A stretch of 64,000 bases of DNA from Nitrosomonas sp. (GTDB lineage Bacteria > Pseudomonadota > Gammaproteobacteria > Burkholderiales > Nitrosomonadaceae), in NCBI GenBank assembly GCA_028577615.1, contig JAJSDU010000001.1, forward strand, positions 62,001 through 126,000, read 5' to 3'. Positions 15,891 through 26,321 of this stretch are shown in pieces. Numbering within the stretch: position 1 is the stretch's first letter; the number at the start of each line of letters is the position of its first letter. The notes beneath the pieces were generated by a model that was not told where the DNA came from, did not search any database, and was given only the letters and a program-made list of their open reading frames with translations. A program made the position numbers and the translations under genes.

Positions 15891-18635
15891 ATGGCGCAAA
15901 TGAGTGTGGAACAATTTGCTCATGAACTGGGCATAATGCCGTCGGTACTGCTGGAGCAATTGCAGGCGGCAGGTGTTAAAAAGGTTTTTGCTGAGGATGA
16001 CTTGACTGAGCAGGATAAAGCGCAATTGCTTGATTATCTCCGCAGAACACATGGCGCTAAACAAGCAAAGGAAAAAATCACGCTCACACGGCGCCAAACA
16101 TCTGAAATCCGGAAATCGGATAGCATGGGAAGGGCTCGTACGATTCAGGTGGTCAGAAAAAGACGTATTCTCACTAAGTCACCATTTGAAAATGAAGTCA
16201 GCGCGCAGTCGGCTGAAGCCGAAGGCGCAGAGAAATCACTCAAAATTGAGCCCGTGGTCGATGCAGGAGAGCTGGCATTGCGTGAAGCCGAAGCGAAAAA
16301 ACAGGCTGAGTTGATCGCACGTCAGGCGGCTGAAATTCAACGCAAAAAACTGAAAAAAATAGAAGCGGAGAAAATAGAAAAAAATAAACCAACTGTTTCT
16401 ACTGATGAAGCCGAGATTCAAAAAGAAAAGACTGGTGTTGACGCCGCTATAACCCTGGGTGCAGTTGCTCGACAGACCGAAGATGGTCAACAGGTCAGTG
16501 CAGTAATGCAGAAGGAAGGTGACAAAGCTTTGGATCAGGAAGCTGTTCAAGCCGGGCAGCAAGAGGGGACTAGTGTCGATACTAAACAGATAGTCGAGCC
16601 GAAAAGCCAGGTATCGCAGTTAGTCGATGCTGATAAGAATGCCGTGAAACAGGTTAAAAAAACAGAAAAACCGGAGAAACTTGATAAAACGGATAAAACT
16701 GACAAGAAAAAGAAACCTGTTAAGCAGCTGACTTGGTCTGATGAAGGAGCGCGCAAGCGCGCTGCGAAAGTGCGTGAAGATCTCTCATCGGGACAGGGTT
16801 GGCGTGGGCGGCGTGATAAGCAGCAGAAATTTGCCGAAATAGAAAAAAAGGAACATGGCTTTTCAGCACCGACAGAGCCGATTGTGCGTGATGTTGTCGT
16901 ACCTGAAACTATTTCAGTTGGCGCATTGGCACAGAAAATGTCCATCAAGGCGGCGGACATTATTAAAGTATTGATGAATATGGGCAGCATGGTGACAATC
17001 AACCAAATGCTGGATCAGGAAACCGCCATGATCGTTGTTGAGGAATTGGGGCATGTTGCAAAACCGGCTGCCCTCGACAGCCCAGAAGCTTTTCTTGTAG
17101 ATGCTGAATCAGTCATTGCCGAGGCCGAGATGGAACCTCGTGCGCCTGTGGTTACAGTAATGGGGCATGTGGATCACGGCAAGACATCCCTTCTGGATTA
17201 TATACGGCGTACGCGCGTGGCGGGGGGTGAGGCCGGCGGAATTACGCAGCATATTGGCGCATATCACGTCGAGACTGATCACGGTATGGTTACATTCCTG
17301 GATACTCCTGGACATGAAGCATTCACTGCAATGCGCGCGCGCGGTACCAGGATTACGGATATTGTTATTCTGGTGGTGGCAGCGGATGATGGTGTTATGC
17401 CGCAAACTATTGAAGCGATTCACCACGCAAAAGCAGCTAAAATACCGATTATCGTTGCAATCAATAAAATTGATAAACCTGAAGCGAATGTGGAGAAAAT
17501 CAAGCAGGAATTGGTTGCACATGAAGTAGTTCCTGAAGATTGGGGCGGGGATACGATGTTTATTGAGGTCTCCGCCAAAACGGGTCAGGGTATTGATGCT
17601 TTGCTGGAAGCTATCTTGCTGCAGGCGGAAGTGCTGGAATTGAAAGCGCCCAAGAAAACTTCGGCTAAAGGCGTTGTGATCGAATCACGGCTTGATAAAG
17701 GCCGCGGTCCTGTAGCAACAATTCTGATTCAATCCGGTACTTTAAAGCAGGGGGATGTATTACTGGCCGGTGCTGTTTATGGCAAAGTGCGCGCCATGAG
17801 TGACGAAAACGGACGCAAAATCAAGCGGGCGGGTACTTCTATTCCGGTTGAAATACAGGGATTGGCGGAAGTGCCGGAAGCGGGTGAGAATGTAATGGTA
17901 TTGGATGACGAAAGGAAGGCGAGAGAAATCGCTTTGTTCCGCCAGGGAAAATATCGCGATGTTAAATTGGCCAAGCAGCATGCCACCAAGCTGGAAAATA
18001 TCTTTGATCAACAGGCGGATGTCAAGGTGCTTTCTTTGATAATCAAAGCGGATGTGCAGGGTTCTTGCGAAGCGCTGGCCCATGCGCTGCAGAAATTATC
18101 AACTGATGAGGTTAGAGTCAATATTATTCATAGCGCGGTGGGTGCAATTATTGAATCTGATATCAATTTGTCATTGGCATCCAACGCCGTGATTATTGGC
18201 TTTAATGTGCGTGCAGATGCAGGGGCGCGTAAATTGATTGCTTCGAGCGGTGTTGATGTGCATTACTACAACATCATCTATGAAGCAGTGGACGAAGTTA
18301 AAGCTGCGCTATCGGGATTGATGGCGCCTGAGCGGAAAGAAAATATCATCGGATTGGTCGATATTCGGGAAATGTATCGTATTCCAAAAGTGGGGGTGGT
18401 AGCAGGTTGTTATGTACTGGAAGGCATTATCAGGCGGAACTCTCTGGTGCGGGTACTGCGCGACGGAAAAGTAATACATGGTTGCGAATTGGATTCCTTG
18501 AAACGATTTAAAGATGATGTCAAGGAAGTCAGGGAAGGTTTCGAATGCGGTATCTCACTTAGGAATTACAATGACATACTGGTTGGTGATCAGCTGGAAG
18601 TCTATGAAATAGTTGAGACTGCAAGGTCGCTTTAG
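15891..18635 (+). CDS. infB: Translation initiation factor IF-2
   Basis: 914 residues. An N-terminal IF2_N domain ([15 protein letters not shown] to about 52), a long charged Lys/Glu/Ala-rich linker (about 75-330), a second IF2_N unit (about 340-395), then the GTPase domain with [12 protein letters not shown] near residue 425, DTPGHEAF and NKIDKPEAN, followed by domains II-IV ([20 protein letters not shown], and the C-terminal fMet-tRNA-binding barrel with [17 protein letters not shown]). AAGGA lies ahead of the start. IF-2 brings initiator tRNA to the 30S subunit. Confidence 0.97.
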   Translation: MAQMSVEQFAHELGIMPSVLLEQLQAAGVKKVFAEDDLTEQDKAQLLDYLRRTHGAKQAKEKITLTRRQTSEIRKSDSMGRARTIQVVRKRRILTKSPFENEVSAQSAEAEGAEKSLKIEPVVDAGELALREAEAKKQAELIARQAAEIQRKKLKKIEAEKIEKNKPTVSTDEAEIQKEKTGVDAAITLGAVARQTEDGQQVSAVMQKEGDKALDQEAVQAGQQEGTSVDTKQIVEPKSQVSQLVDADKNAVKQVKKTEKPEKLDKTDKTDKKKKPVKQLTWSDEGARKRAAKVREDLSSGQGWRGRRDKQQKFAEIEKKEHGFSAPTEPIVRDVVVPETISVGALAQKMSIKAADIIKVLMNMGSMVTINQMLDQETAMIVVEELGHVAKPAALDSPEAFLVDAESVIAEAEMEPRAPVVTVMGHVDHGKTSLLDYIRRTRVAGGEAGGITQHIGAYHVETDHGMVTFLDTPGHEAFTAMRARGTRITDIVILVVAADDGVMPQTIEAIHHAKAAKIPIIVAINKIDKPEANVEKIKQELVAHEVVPEDWGGDTMFIEVSAKTGQGIDALLEAILLQAEVLELKAPKKTSAKGVVIESRLDKGRGPVATILIQSGTLKQGDVLLAGAVYGKVRAMSDENGRKIKRAGTSIPVEIQGLAEVPEAGENVMVLDDERKAREIALFRQGKYRDVKLAKQHATKLENIFDQQADVKVLSLIIKADVQGSCEALAHALQKLSTDEVRVNIIHSAVGAIIESDINLSLASNAVIIGFNVRADAGARKLIASSGVDVHYYNIIYEAVDEVKAALSGLMAPERKENIIGLVDIREMYRIPKVGVVAGCYVLEGIIRRNSLVRVLRDGKVIHGCELDSLKRFKDDVKEVREGFECGISLRNYNDILVGDQLEVYEIVETARSL

Positions 18636-18640
18636 TTTTA

Positions 18641-19000
18641 ATGCCAAAAGATTTTTCTCGCTCATTACGTGTTGCGGATCAGATTCAGCGTGAGCTCGCA
18701 GAGTTGCTGCATAATGAAATCAAAGATCCGCGAATCAGTCAAATCACGATTACTGCGGTGGAAGTCAGTCGTGACTATACCTATGCCAAAGTTTATTACA
18801 CTACATTGGATGGCCAAGAAAAAAGTAATGCAATAGAGAGAGGACTGGAACATGCCGGCGGTTTTTTGCGTTCAAGCTTATCTAAAAGAATTAATCTGCG
18901 TCAGGTTCCACAATTAACGTTTGTTTATGACAAATCGATCGAACGCGGCGCGCATCTTTCAAAACTGATTGATGAGGCGATTGCCCAAGAGAATAAATAA
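18641..19000 (+). CDS. rbfA: Ribosome-binding factor A
   Basis: 119 residues, a one-domain KH-like protein that binds the 16S rRNA 5' region during late 30S maturation. Landmarks are RVADQIQRELAELLHNEIKDPRI, VEVSRDYTYAKVYYTTL and the C-terminal LTFVYDKSIERGAHLSKLIDEA. It begins five bases after infB and is part of the same operon. Confidence 0.95.
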   Translation: MPKDFSRSLRVADQIQRELAELLHNEIKDPRISQITITAVEVSRDYTYAKVYYTTLDGQEKSNAIERGLEHAGGFLRSSLSKRINLRQVPQLTFVYDKSIERGAHLSKLIDEAIAQENK

Positions 19001-19088
19001 TATTCGGTTCAAATTCCAGAATCCGTATTTTCAAAGCTGATCGCGTTTCAGTTGAAGATGATACGCATCCTATTTTCTTCCTTTCTTT

Positions 19089-20075
19089 ATGATTAAACGC
19101 AATATCAACGGCCTGCTTTTACTCGACAAGCCTTATGGCATATCATCGAATAAGGCGCTTCAAATTATAAAGCATTTATATGCGGCAACTAAATCCGGTC
19201 ATACTGGTACACTGGATCCCATGGCGACCGGAGTATTGCCGATCTGCTTGGGTGAGGCGACTAAGTTTTCTTCGATACTGTTAAATGCCCGCAAAACTTA
19301 TGAAGCCGTGCTAAAGTTGGGTTATCAGAGTACAACAGGAGACGTCGAAGGTGAAATAAAAAAAATCTCGAATGCTCGGTCTGACAATCTTTCGATTCGT
19401 GATTGTGAATCGATCCTAAGGCAATTCGTGGGAGAGACTTTACAAACGCCGCCTATGTATAGTGCGCTGAAGTATTGCGGCAAGCCATTGTATGCTTATG
19501 CCCGAAAGGGAGAAATCATAAAACGAAAAGCAAGGACTGTTTTCATCTATGACATCAAAGTTGATTCACTGACTGGAGATGAGTTGAAGATAAGCGTCGA
19601 GTGTGGAACGGGTACGTATATTCGTACACTGGCTGAGGATATCGGAAAAGCATTGGGTTGTGGAAGTGCTTATTTGATCGGGCTGCGCCGTAGCGCAGTA
19701 GGTGATTTTGATCTTTCAAAATCGCAAATGCTGAAAGCTATCGAAAATATGAATAGAGAAGATCGCGATGGTTGCCTTTTACCGGTTGATAGCCTGCTGT
19801 CAGATATTCCTTCAATCCAGCTGGATGAAGAAGAAGCTCAGTACCTGCTTACGGGGCGTGTGCTTTCAGCAAAACCGGATTCGATAAATTTTACATTACC
19901 GATGAAAACCGAAAATAAGACTCAAGATGTGCGTTTATATTACCGGCAACAATTTCTGGGGCTGGGAGAAATTAACATGAGTTTAAGTTTAAAGCCGAAA
20001 CGGTTGATGTCCACTTCTTATATGACTGTACCGTATCATTTTGCTGCGAATCAATCATGTCTTGAAGAAATGTAA
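19089..20075 (+). CDS. truB: tRNA pseudouridine(55) synthase
   Basis: 328 residues. TruB makes pseudouridine 55 in the T-arm of tRNAs. The catalytic Asp is in the motif HTGTLDPMATGVLP near residue 48; ALKYCGKPLYAYARKG and the GTYIRTLAEDIG motif follow, with a C-terminal PUA-like region from about 250. The spacer to rbfA is 88 bases. In many proteobacteria rpsO and pnp follow truB; here the ccm cluster follows instead. Confidence 0.95.
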   Translation: MIKRNINGLLLLDKPYGISSNKALQIIKHLYAATKSGHTGTLDPMATGVLPICLGEATKFSSILLNARKTYEAVLKLGYQSTTGDVEGEIKKISNARSDNLSIRDCESILRQFVGETLQTPPMYSALKYCGKPLYAYARKGEIIKRKARTVFIYDIKVDSLTGDELKISVECGTGTYIRTLAEDIGKALGCGSAYLIGLRRSAVGDFDLSKSQMLKAIENMNREDRDGCLLPVDSLLSDIPSIQLDEEEAQYLLTGRVLSAKPDSINFTLPMKTENKTQDVRLYYRQQFLGLGEINMSLSLKPKRLMSTSYMTVPYHFAANQSCLEEM

Positions 20076-20076
20076 A

Positions 20077-20105
20077 GTTACAGGCTATAGTCAATACGGT
20101 ATAAT
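20077..20105 (+). promoter_or_regulatory. Candidate sigma-70 promoter of the ccm cluster
   Basis: GTTACA (20077-20082) and a perfect TATAAT (20100-20105) are separated by 17 bases, 30 bases in front of the ccmA ATG and directly after the truB stop. Position and spacing fit a promoter that starts ccm transcription independently of the nusA operon. The -35 box matches the consensus at four of six positions. Confidence 0.45.
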
Positions 20106-20135
20106 CGCTGGCTTTACGATTTGCAAAGAATAATA

Positions 20136-20750
20136 ATGTTGCAAGGAATCAATCTAGCTTGCGTGCGTGGTGATCGAAGGCTTTTTAAGGCGGTCAATTT
20201 CACCTTGGAAGCGGGGGGATTGATGCAGGTACACGGGCCTAATGGCAGCGGCAAAACAAGCCTATTACGTATATTGTGTGGTTTATCTAGCCCTGCCTTG
20301 GGAGAAATTAATTGGTGTGGTGCTTCAATCCGTGATCTGAAAGGCGAATATTTCTCAAACCTGACTTATATCGGTCATTTAAGCGGCACAAAGGACGATC
20401 TTACCGTACTGGAGAATTTACGCATATCGAGCGCATTGGCAGGTGAGCATGTATCAGAAATACAAGCCCGTGATGCATTAATGCGAATGGGTTTGAATGG
20501 CAGGGAATTTTTGCCGGCTAAAGTTTTATCTCAGGGACAGCGGAGGCGCGTTGCACTGGCGAGACTATTGGTTTGTAAAACGAAGCTATGGATTCTGGAT
20601 GAACCGTTGGCTGCGCTTGATGTTATGGCGGTACAGCTTATTCAGGAACTGCTAGAGCGACATCTGGCTGAAAAAGGACTGGTGGTGATGACGACACATC
20701 AGGCAATTGATGTCGCTGCAATTTCAACAGTGCATTTGAGATTGACATAG
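20136..20750 (+). CDS. ccmA: Haem exporter ATP-binding protein CcmA
   Basis: 204 residues, ABC ATPase with Walker A GPNGSGKTS, signature LSQGQRRRVALARLL and Walker B LWILDEPLAALD. Together with CcmB and CcmC it releases haem-loaded CcmE in System I cytochrome c maturation. ATG 20136 is chosen; a TTG at 20121 is possible. It is followed by ccmB after one base, which marks translational coupling. Confidence 0.93.
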   Translation: MLQGINLACVRGDRRLFKAVNFTLEAGGLMQVHGPNGSGKTSLLRILCGLSSPALGEINWCGASIRDLKGEYFSNLTYIGHLSGTKDDLTVLENLRISSALAGEHVSEIQARDALMRMGLNGREFLPAKVLSQGQRRRVALARLLVCKTKLWILDEPLAALDVMAVQLIQELLERHLAEKGLVVMTTHQAIDVAAISTVHLRLT

Positions 20751-20751
20751 C

Positions 20752-21411
20752 ATGCTTTTCTGGATCATACAGCGCGATTTGTTGCTCGCCATACGTCGAA
20801 GATCTGATGTTTTGACAACATTATTCTTTTTTGTGATAGTAGTCAGCCTGTTTCCGCTAAGCGTAGGTCCGGAAATGAACTTATTGCGTACCATGGCACC
20901 GGGGATAGTATGGGTTGCCGCATTGCTGGCGTCAATGTTGTCACTGGGACGGTTGTTTTCGAGTGATTACTTGGATGGAACATTAGAGCAAATGCTGTTG
21001 TCGCCACAATCATTATCCATTCTTGTTTTAGGCAAAGCGCTGGCGCATTGGCTGGTTACGGGGGTGCCATTAGTCTTAATGGCTCCTGTATTGGGGATTC
21101 AGTACGATCTCCCGGCTGATGCCTTGTTTGTTCTGGTGATGTCGTTGTTACTTGGAACGCCTGTGTTGAGCCTGATTGGTGCGATAGGTGCGGCTTTAAC
21201 GTTAGGCTTGCGCGGCGGAGGCGTCTTGGTTTCCTTATTGGTGTTGCCGCTTTATATTCCGGTTCTGATTTTTGGAGCCGGAGCGGTCGAAGCAAATATG
21301 GCAGGCGTCAGCTATGATGCACACTTGTCTTTACTGGGTGCCTTTCTACTCGTCTCACTTGTTCTTGCACCGTGGGCAATTGCTGCATCATTGCGTGTTT
21401 CCATGGAATAA
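20752..21411 (+). CDS. ccmB: Haem exporter permease CcmB
   Basis: 219 residues with six hydrophobic segments and the family's N terminus (LFWIIQRDLLLAIRRRSDVL), plus PGIVWVAALLASMLSL. It forms the membrane part of the CcmAB ABC transporter. It is separated from ccmC by 154 bases without a gene, which may contain a second promoter (a TATAGAAT word near 21482). Confidence 0.92.
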   Translation: MLFWIIQRDLLLAIRRRSDVLTTLFFFVIVVSLFPLSVGPEMNLLRTMAPGIVWVAALLASMLSLGRLFSSDYLDGTLEQMLLSPQSLSILVLGKALAHWLVTGVPLVLMAPVLGIQYDLPADALFVLVMSLLLGTPVLSLIGAIGAALTLGLRGGGVLVSLLVLPLYIPVLIFGAGAVEANMAGVSYDAHLSLLGAFLLVSLVLAPWAIAASLRVSME

Positions 21412-21565
21412 AATTCCTTTGCGGCAAACTTCTCGAAGTTGTCTGATTTCTATCAAAGTAATTTTTTAAATCTGTTTTTGGTATAGAATTACTGTGAGGG
21501 GATGGGAAGTAGCAGGCACAAAACAAAACAGAAGATCATTAAAAATAAAATACAGATCCTAATAT

Positions 21566-22309
21566 ATGGCGATTAATTGGTATAAATACGCATCTCCCGC
21601 TAGTTTTTACGCTTTAGCGGGCAAGATGATTCCTTTTTTTACAGTTCTTGCGATTGGCCTACTGGCGACCGGTCTTTATATTGGTTTTTTTGTCGCACCA
21701 ACTGATTTTCAGCAAGGTGAGGCATATCGTATTATTTTCATTCATGTTCCGGCTGCCTGGATGTCGATGTTTTTGTATGTGATCATGGCTTGTTGGGCAG
21801 GAATAGGGTTGGCTTTTAATACACGTCTGTCATCCATGATGGCAACCGCAATTGCGCCAACGGGAGCGATGTTTACGTTTTTGGCATTATGGACAGGCTC
21901 ATTGTGGGGAAAACCGATGTGGGGAACTTGGTGGGTTTGGGACGCGAGACTGACATCGGAATTGATTCTACTGTTTCTTTATATTGGTTTTATGTCACTA
22001 CAGGCAGCAATTGATGATCCGCGCAGAGCGGATAAGGCGGGCGCGATTATTGCTTTAGTTGGCGTGATCAATATACCGATTATTTACTTCTCTGTGCAAT
22101 GGTGGAATACCCTTCATCAGGGCGCATCTGTCAGTGTAACCCAAGCACCCACCATGGCTTCCATTATGTTGACAGGTATGATGGTTATGGTGTTTGCCAG
22201 TTGGATGTACTCGATAGCGGTCATACTGAAACGTGTCCGTAGTATTATTCTTGAAAGGGAGCGCCATACGGTATGGGTGGCTGAGTTGAGGAGAAAAGGA
22301 GCGCTATAG
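21566..22309 (+). CDS. ccmC: Haem handling protein CcmC
   Basis: 247 residues with six membrane segments and the tryptophan-rich periplasmic motif WGTWWVWDARLTSELILLF, which presents haem to CcmE. Two conserved His residues lie in FIHVPAAWMS and in the later periplasmic loop (NTLHQGASV). The stop codon overlaps the GTG of ccmD by one base. Confidence 0.94.
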   Translation: MAINWYKYASPASFYALAGKMIPFFTVLAIGLLATGLYIGFFVAPTDFQQGEAYRIIFIHVPAAWMSMFLYVIMACWAGIGLAFNTRLSSMMATAIAPTGAMFTFLALWTGSLWGKPMWGTWWVWDARLTSELILLFLYIGFMSLQAAIDDPRRADKAGAIIALVGVINIPIIYFSVQWWNTLHQGASVSVTQAPTMASIMLTGMMVMVFASWMYSIAVILKRVRSIILERERHTVWVAELRRKGAL

Positions 22310-22551
22310 TGAACTGGTCCAGTTGGTCTGAGTTTTTTGCCATGGGTGGGTATGGCATTTATGTATGGGGATCATACATTGTCACATTTATATGTGTGAT
22401 TAGTGAGGTGTTATTAATTTCTAGACGCCATCGAACTTTGATTAAAACATATGGTCTGATTCACGACTCATATGGTGAAGAAATTTCTGATAAAGAAGCG
22501 CCTTTAAATATGGAAAAAGATTCAATAAAGAAAATAAAATCAGAATTTTAA
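22309..22551 (+). CDS. ccmD: Haem exporter small subunit CcmD
   Basis: 80 residues from a GTG that shares its G with the ccmC stop codon. One membrane helix (about 13-36, GGYGIYVWGSYIVTF) follows the typical short N terminus with FFAMGGYG; the cytoplasmic tail is charged. CcmD stabilises CcmE association with CcmABC. The tail of about 40 residues is long for the family. Confidence 0.85.
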   Translation: MNWSSWSEFFAMGGYGIYVWGSYIVTFICVISEVLLISRRHRTLIKTYGLIHDSYGEEISDKEAPLNMEKDSIKKIKSEF

Positions 22552-22580
22552 AGAAGCTTCCAGTATTGAAGAGATAAAAA

Positions 22581-23030
22581 ATGAAACCACGTCATAAAAA
22601 ACTTGCGGTGATTACCGCAGGCGTAACCGCATTAGGTTTTGCTGCTGTATTAGTCCTTAACGCATTTCAGAGCAATCTCGTTTTCTTTTTCAGCCCCACA
22701 CAAGTCATCGCTAATGAAGCCCCTGTAGATAAGAGCTTTAGAATTGGCGGGTTAGTAGAGGAAGGGAGTGTTCAGCGTGAGCAGGACAGCACTACTGTTA
22801 GATTCGCGATAACCGATACCGCAGAAGCAATACAAGTCGTTTATACTGGAATACTTCCAGATTTATTTAGAGAAGGTAAGGGTGTTGTCGCACAAGGAAA
22901 ATTAGATTCCAACGGTATTTTTAGAGCTGATGAAGTGTTGGCTAAGCATGATGAAAATTATATGCCTCCAGAAGCTGCGCTTGCCTTGGAAGAAGCGGCA
23001 AAAGCTCAAAGAAATTCCTTGATACAATAA
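22581..23030 (+). CDS. ccmE: Cytochrome c-type biogenesis haem chaperone CcmE
   Basis: 149 residues. An N-terminal anchor (about 8-28) is followed by an OB-fold with [12 protein letters not shown] and the haem-binding motif [10 protein letters not shown], in which His123 is the residue that binds haem covalently. CcmE carries haem from CcmABCD to CcmFH. Confidence 0.95.
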   Translation: MKPRHKKLAVITAGVTALGFAAVLVLNAFQSNLVFFFSPTQVIANEAPVDKSFRIGGLVEEGSVQREQDSTTVRFAITDTAEAIQVVYTGILPDLFREGKGVVAQGKLDSNGIFRADEVLAKHDENYMPPEAALALEEAAKAQRNSLIQ

Positions 23031-23107
23031 TAAACAAAAAATATAAATTGATCAGAAGTTTGATTCAGTTTTGTTGTATTCATAAATTCATATACAGATA
23101 AGATATT

Positions 23108-25135
23108 ATGATTCCAGAGATTGGTAATTTTGCATTAATTCTTGCGCTATTATTAGCGACTGTTCAAGGTACATTGCCGTTAATTGGCGCTGCTCGGGGT
23201 ATTTCATCGTGGATGGCATTAGCGAAACCTGTGGTGCAGGGACAGTTTGTTTTTGTACTGATTGCTTTTATATGCCTTGGTTATTCATTTGTTACCAGCG
23301 ATTTTTCAGTTATAAATGTCGCTAGGAATTCCAATACAGAATTACCATTGCAGTATCGTATTGCAGCTACATGGGGCTCTCATGAAGGTTCATTGTTGCT
23401 ATGGGTGCTCATGCTGGCTGGCTGGTCTATTGCTGTCAGTGTCTTTAGTAAGCAGTTGCCCGAAGATATGGTTGCGCGCGTATTGGGAGTGCTTGGTTTG
23501 ATTAGTATTGGTTTTCTGTTGTTCATGCTGTTGACTTCCAATCCATTTGACCGGTTGTTGCCTGCGGCGATGGAAGGCAGCGACCTCAATCCTTTACTAC
23601 AGGATCCTGGCATGGTGATACATCCACCGATGTTGTACATGGGATATGTCGGATTTTCAGTGGCTTTTGCCTTTGCAATAGCAGCATTATTGAGTGGAAA
23701 ATTGGATGCGACCTGGGCGCGCTGGTCTCGTCCATGGACGACTGTTGCATGGGTGTTCTTGACTTTTGGTATCATGTTAGGCAGTTGGTGGGCTTATTAT
23801 GAACTTGGATGGGGCGGCTGGTGGTTTTGGGATCCGGTCGAAAATGCATCGTTTATGCCTTGGCTGGTGGGTACTGCGCTAATGCACTCGCTGGCAGTGA
23901 CTGAAAAACGCGGCAGTTTTAAAAGCTGGACTGTGCTATTGGCGATCTGTACCTTTGCTTTATGTCTTCTAGGTACTTTCTTGGTAAGATCGGGAGTTCT
24001 AACTTCGGTGCATGCATTTGCAACAGATCCAGAAAGAGGAGTGTTCATTCTTGGGTTTCTCTTTATCACAGTAACATTATCATTGCTGTTGTTTGCATGG
24101 CGCGCGCCGAAAGTTGGGTTGGGTGGGAAGTTTGATTTGTTATCGCGTGAATCAATATTGTTAGCGAATAATTTGCTGCTGCTTGTTGCTGCCGCTAGTG
24201 TCATGTTAGGAACATTATATCCACTGATTATTGATGCACTGAATCTCGGTAAAATTTCGGTGGGGCCACCTTACTTTGAGGCCGTTTTTGTTCCAATTAT
24301 GGTGCCAGCAATTTTCTTGATTGGTCTGGGCCCCATATCCCGCTGGAAACAAATGAGCTTGCCGTCACTGGCCGTACGTATTCGCTGGGCAATAGCGGTG
24401 AGCTTTATCAGTGCATTGATTGCGCCCTACTATATGGGTGAATGGAAGCTACTGGTAAGTTTTGGCTTGTTACTGGCATTCTGGATTCTCGTAAGTATTC
24501 TTGTGAGCTTGAAACATAGACTGGATAATAGCGGTGAAGGTAATATTTTTACAAAATTGGCTAAACAATCCAGAAGTTATTATGGCATGCATTGCGCACA
24601 CCTTGGCGTGGCGGTATTCATTATTGGTGTGACACTTGTTAATGGCTATGAAACGGAAAAGGATGTTCGCATGGAAATCGGTAGTCGTGTATCGATCGGA
24701 GATTATGCGTTCCAGTTTAACGGTGTATCAGATGTGACAGGGCCGAATTATATGTCGGTTCGCGGTGAGATTGATGTCTTTAAGAATGGCGAGTTTATAC
24801 GTAAACTGTACCCGGAAAAGCGCACTTATAATGCATCAGGTATGGTTATGACCGAAGCGGCAATTGATACCGGTATATTCCGCGATCTCTACGTTGCTTT
24901 AGGTGAGCCTCTGGCAAACGATGCCTGGGTTGTAAGAGCATATCATAAACCATTTGTCGATTGGATTTGGTTCGGTTGTTTGTTGATGGCTATAGGTGGT
25001 ATTACAGCGGCCAGTGATAAGCGTTATCGCTTGAGAATTAAAGATAAAAGTAAATCATTGGTGAATAGAGAAATTAAGTCTGAAACGCCTGTTGCCGGAC
25101 AAGATAAGCCTGCTGCAGCGGCTGATTCTGTCTAG
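23108..25135 (+). CDS. ccmF: Haem lyase subunit CcmF
   Basis: 675 residues with about 14-15 membrane segments and the WWD motif WGGWWFWDPVENASFMPWL. It takes haem from holo-CcmE and, with CcmH and CcmI, attaches it to the CxxCH motif of apocytochromes. Other family blocks are ATWGSHEGSLLLWV, HPPMLYMGYVGF and the C-terminal periplasmic domain with GYETEKDVRME. The length is normal for the family. Confidence 0.96.
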   Translation: MIPEIGNFALILALLLATVQGTLPLIGAARGISSWMALAKPVVQGQFVFVLIAFICLGYSFVTSDFSVINVARNSNTELPLQYRIAATWGSHEGSLLLWVLMLAGWSIAVSVFSKQLPEDMVARVLGVLGLISIGFLLFMLLTSNPFDRLLPAAMEGSDLNPLLQDPGMVIHPPMLYMGYVGFSVAFAFAIAALLSGKLDATWARWSRPWTTVAWVFLTFGIMLGSWWAYYELGWGGWWFWDPVENASFMPWLVGTALMHSLAVTEKRGSFKSWTVLLAICTFALCLLGTFLVRSGVLTSVHAFATDPERGVFILGFLFITVTLSLLLFAWRAPKVGLGGKFDLLSRESILLANNLLLLVAAASVMLGTLYPLIIDALNLGKISVGPPYFEAVFVPIMVPAIFLIGLGPISRWKQMSLPSLAVRIRWAIAVSFISALIAPYYMGEWKLLVSFGLLLAFWILVSILVSLKHRLDNSGEGNIFTKLAKQSRSYYGMHCAHLGVAVFIIGVTLVNGYETEKDVRMEIGSRVSIGDYAFQFNGVSDVTGPNYMSVRGEIDVFKNGEFIRKLYPEKRTYNASGMVMTEAAIDTGIFRDLYVALGEPLANDAWVVRAYHKPFVDWIWFGCLLMAIGGITAASDKRYRLRIKDKSKSLVNREIKSETPVAGQDKPAAAADSV

Positions 25136-25155
25136 GTAACGGAGATAGGGAAAGT

Positions 25156-25686
25156 ATGATGCGCTATTTAGCACCACTATTCGCCTTTTTAGTACTAGCC
25201 GTATTTTTATTTGCCGGCTTGTCATTAAATCCGCGCCAAGTTCCATCGCCTTTAATTGATAAACCTGCACCTGAATTTGAATTATATGACTTGCATGAAC
25301 CCGACAAGCTGTTTTCTTCCAAGAATAATCTAGGTAAGGTATGGCTATTGAATGTTTGGGCTTCGTGGTGTGTTGCTTGTCGCGATGAGCATCCACTTTT
25401 GGTGCAACTCGCCAAATCTGGAATCGTTCCGGTCTATGGTTTGAACTATAAGGATGAAAATGCCACGGCAAAACAGTGGTTGAGATTGTATGGTGATCCA
25501 TATGTTGCAAGTCTGGTTGATCCCGACGGTACTGTGGGTATTGATTATGGAGTTTACGGCGTTCCTGAAACTTATGTCATCGACAAGCAAGGAATCATAC
25601 GACATAAGCAAATTGGTCCTGTTACTGTTGATTCTCTGCGAAATAAAATAATTCCGCTGATCATGGAATTAGAGGAGCAGACATAA
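25156..25686 (+). CDS. dsbE: Thiol:disulfide interchange protein DsbE (CcmG)
   Basis: 176 residues. An N-terminal anchor (about 5-24) precedes a thioredoxin fold with the redox motif WASWCVACRDEHP and the family's GVYGVPETYVID cis-proline loop. It reduces the apocytochrome haem-binding cysteines, directly or through CcmH. A ribosome site (GGAG and AGGGAAAG) lies before the ATG pair at 25156. The stop overlaps the ccmH start. Confidence 0.94.
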   Translation: MMRYLAPLFAFLVLAVFLFAGLSLNPRQVPSPLIDKPAPEFELYDLHEPDKLFSSKNNLGKVWLLNVWASWCVACRDEHPLLVQLAKSGIVPVYGLNYKDENATAKQWLRLYGDPYVASLVDPDGTVGIDYGVYGVPETYVIDKQGIIRHKQIGPVTVDSLRNKIIPLIMELEEQT

Positions 25687-26321
25687 TGATGTCGCAGTAT
25701 TTTTCTTTTATCACTGATAGCCGTGGAAAGATAGCCTTGGCATGTCTGATCATCTTTTCATTGCTTCCCGGATTTGGATGGACGCAAGAGGTATACAAAG
25801 AAGCGATTCCTGTTGCGGAAGATCCCGAAGTTGAAAAAAGAATGTTGCTATTGACCGAAGATCTACGATGCTTGGTGTGCCAGAACGAATCTATCGCGGA
25901 GTCACGAGCCGAATTCTCCAATGACATTCGCCGTATTATTCGCGAACAAATTAAAGCAAATAAGACCGATGCAGAAATTATTGATTTTCTGGTCGATCGT
26001 TATGGAGATTTTGTACTCTACAACCCACCGATGAAAGCGACAACCGTACTGTTATGGTTTGGCCCTTTGATCATGTTTTTGATCAGTTTGTGGGTTTTGA
26101 TTCGATATTTGAAGAAAAGGCGAATTCAAATCGAAGAAGTCAGCTTGACCGAAGCTGATGAGAAGAAAATTGCCGTATTACTCAATGAGAAAGCAGAAAG
26201 ATTGCAACAACAAAATATAAATGTAAGTGAAAATTTAATGGAACAAAAGAAAACAGTAAACGGAAATCCGCAGGAAACGTCTGAAGTTTCAACGAATGAA
26301 AATGAAGGTAAAAAAATATGA
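25686..26321 (+). CDS. ccmH: Cytochrome c-type biogenesis protein CcmH
   Basis: 211 residues. A signal/anchor segment, then the conserved three-helix domain with the redox pair LRCLVCQNESIAESRAEFS, and a C-terminal membrane helix (about 118-138). A charged, Gln/Glu/Lys-rich tail of about 70 residues follows, longer than in the short CcmH/CcmL form. CcmI starts in the four-base overlap with the stop. CcmH hands reduced apocytochrome to CcmF. Confidence 0.92.
   Translation: MMSQYFSFITDSRGKIALACLIIFSLLPGFGWTQEVYKEAIPVAEDPEVEKRMLLLTEDLRCLVCQNESIAESRAEFSNDIRRIIREQIKANKTDAEIIDFLVDRYGDFVLYNPPMKATTVLLWFGPLIMFLISLWVLIRYLKKRRIQIEEVSLTEADEKKIAVLLNEKAERLQQQNINVSENLMEQKKTVNGNPQETSEVSTNENEGKKI

Noticed and set aside
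19000..19088. GGTTCAAATTCC near 19006, similar to the T-loop of a tRNA
   Set aside because: No acceptor stem, anticodon arm or D arm can be built around it in the short rbfA-truB gap.
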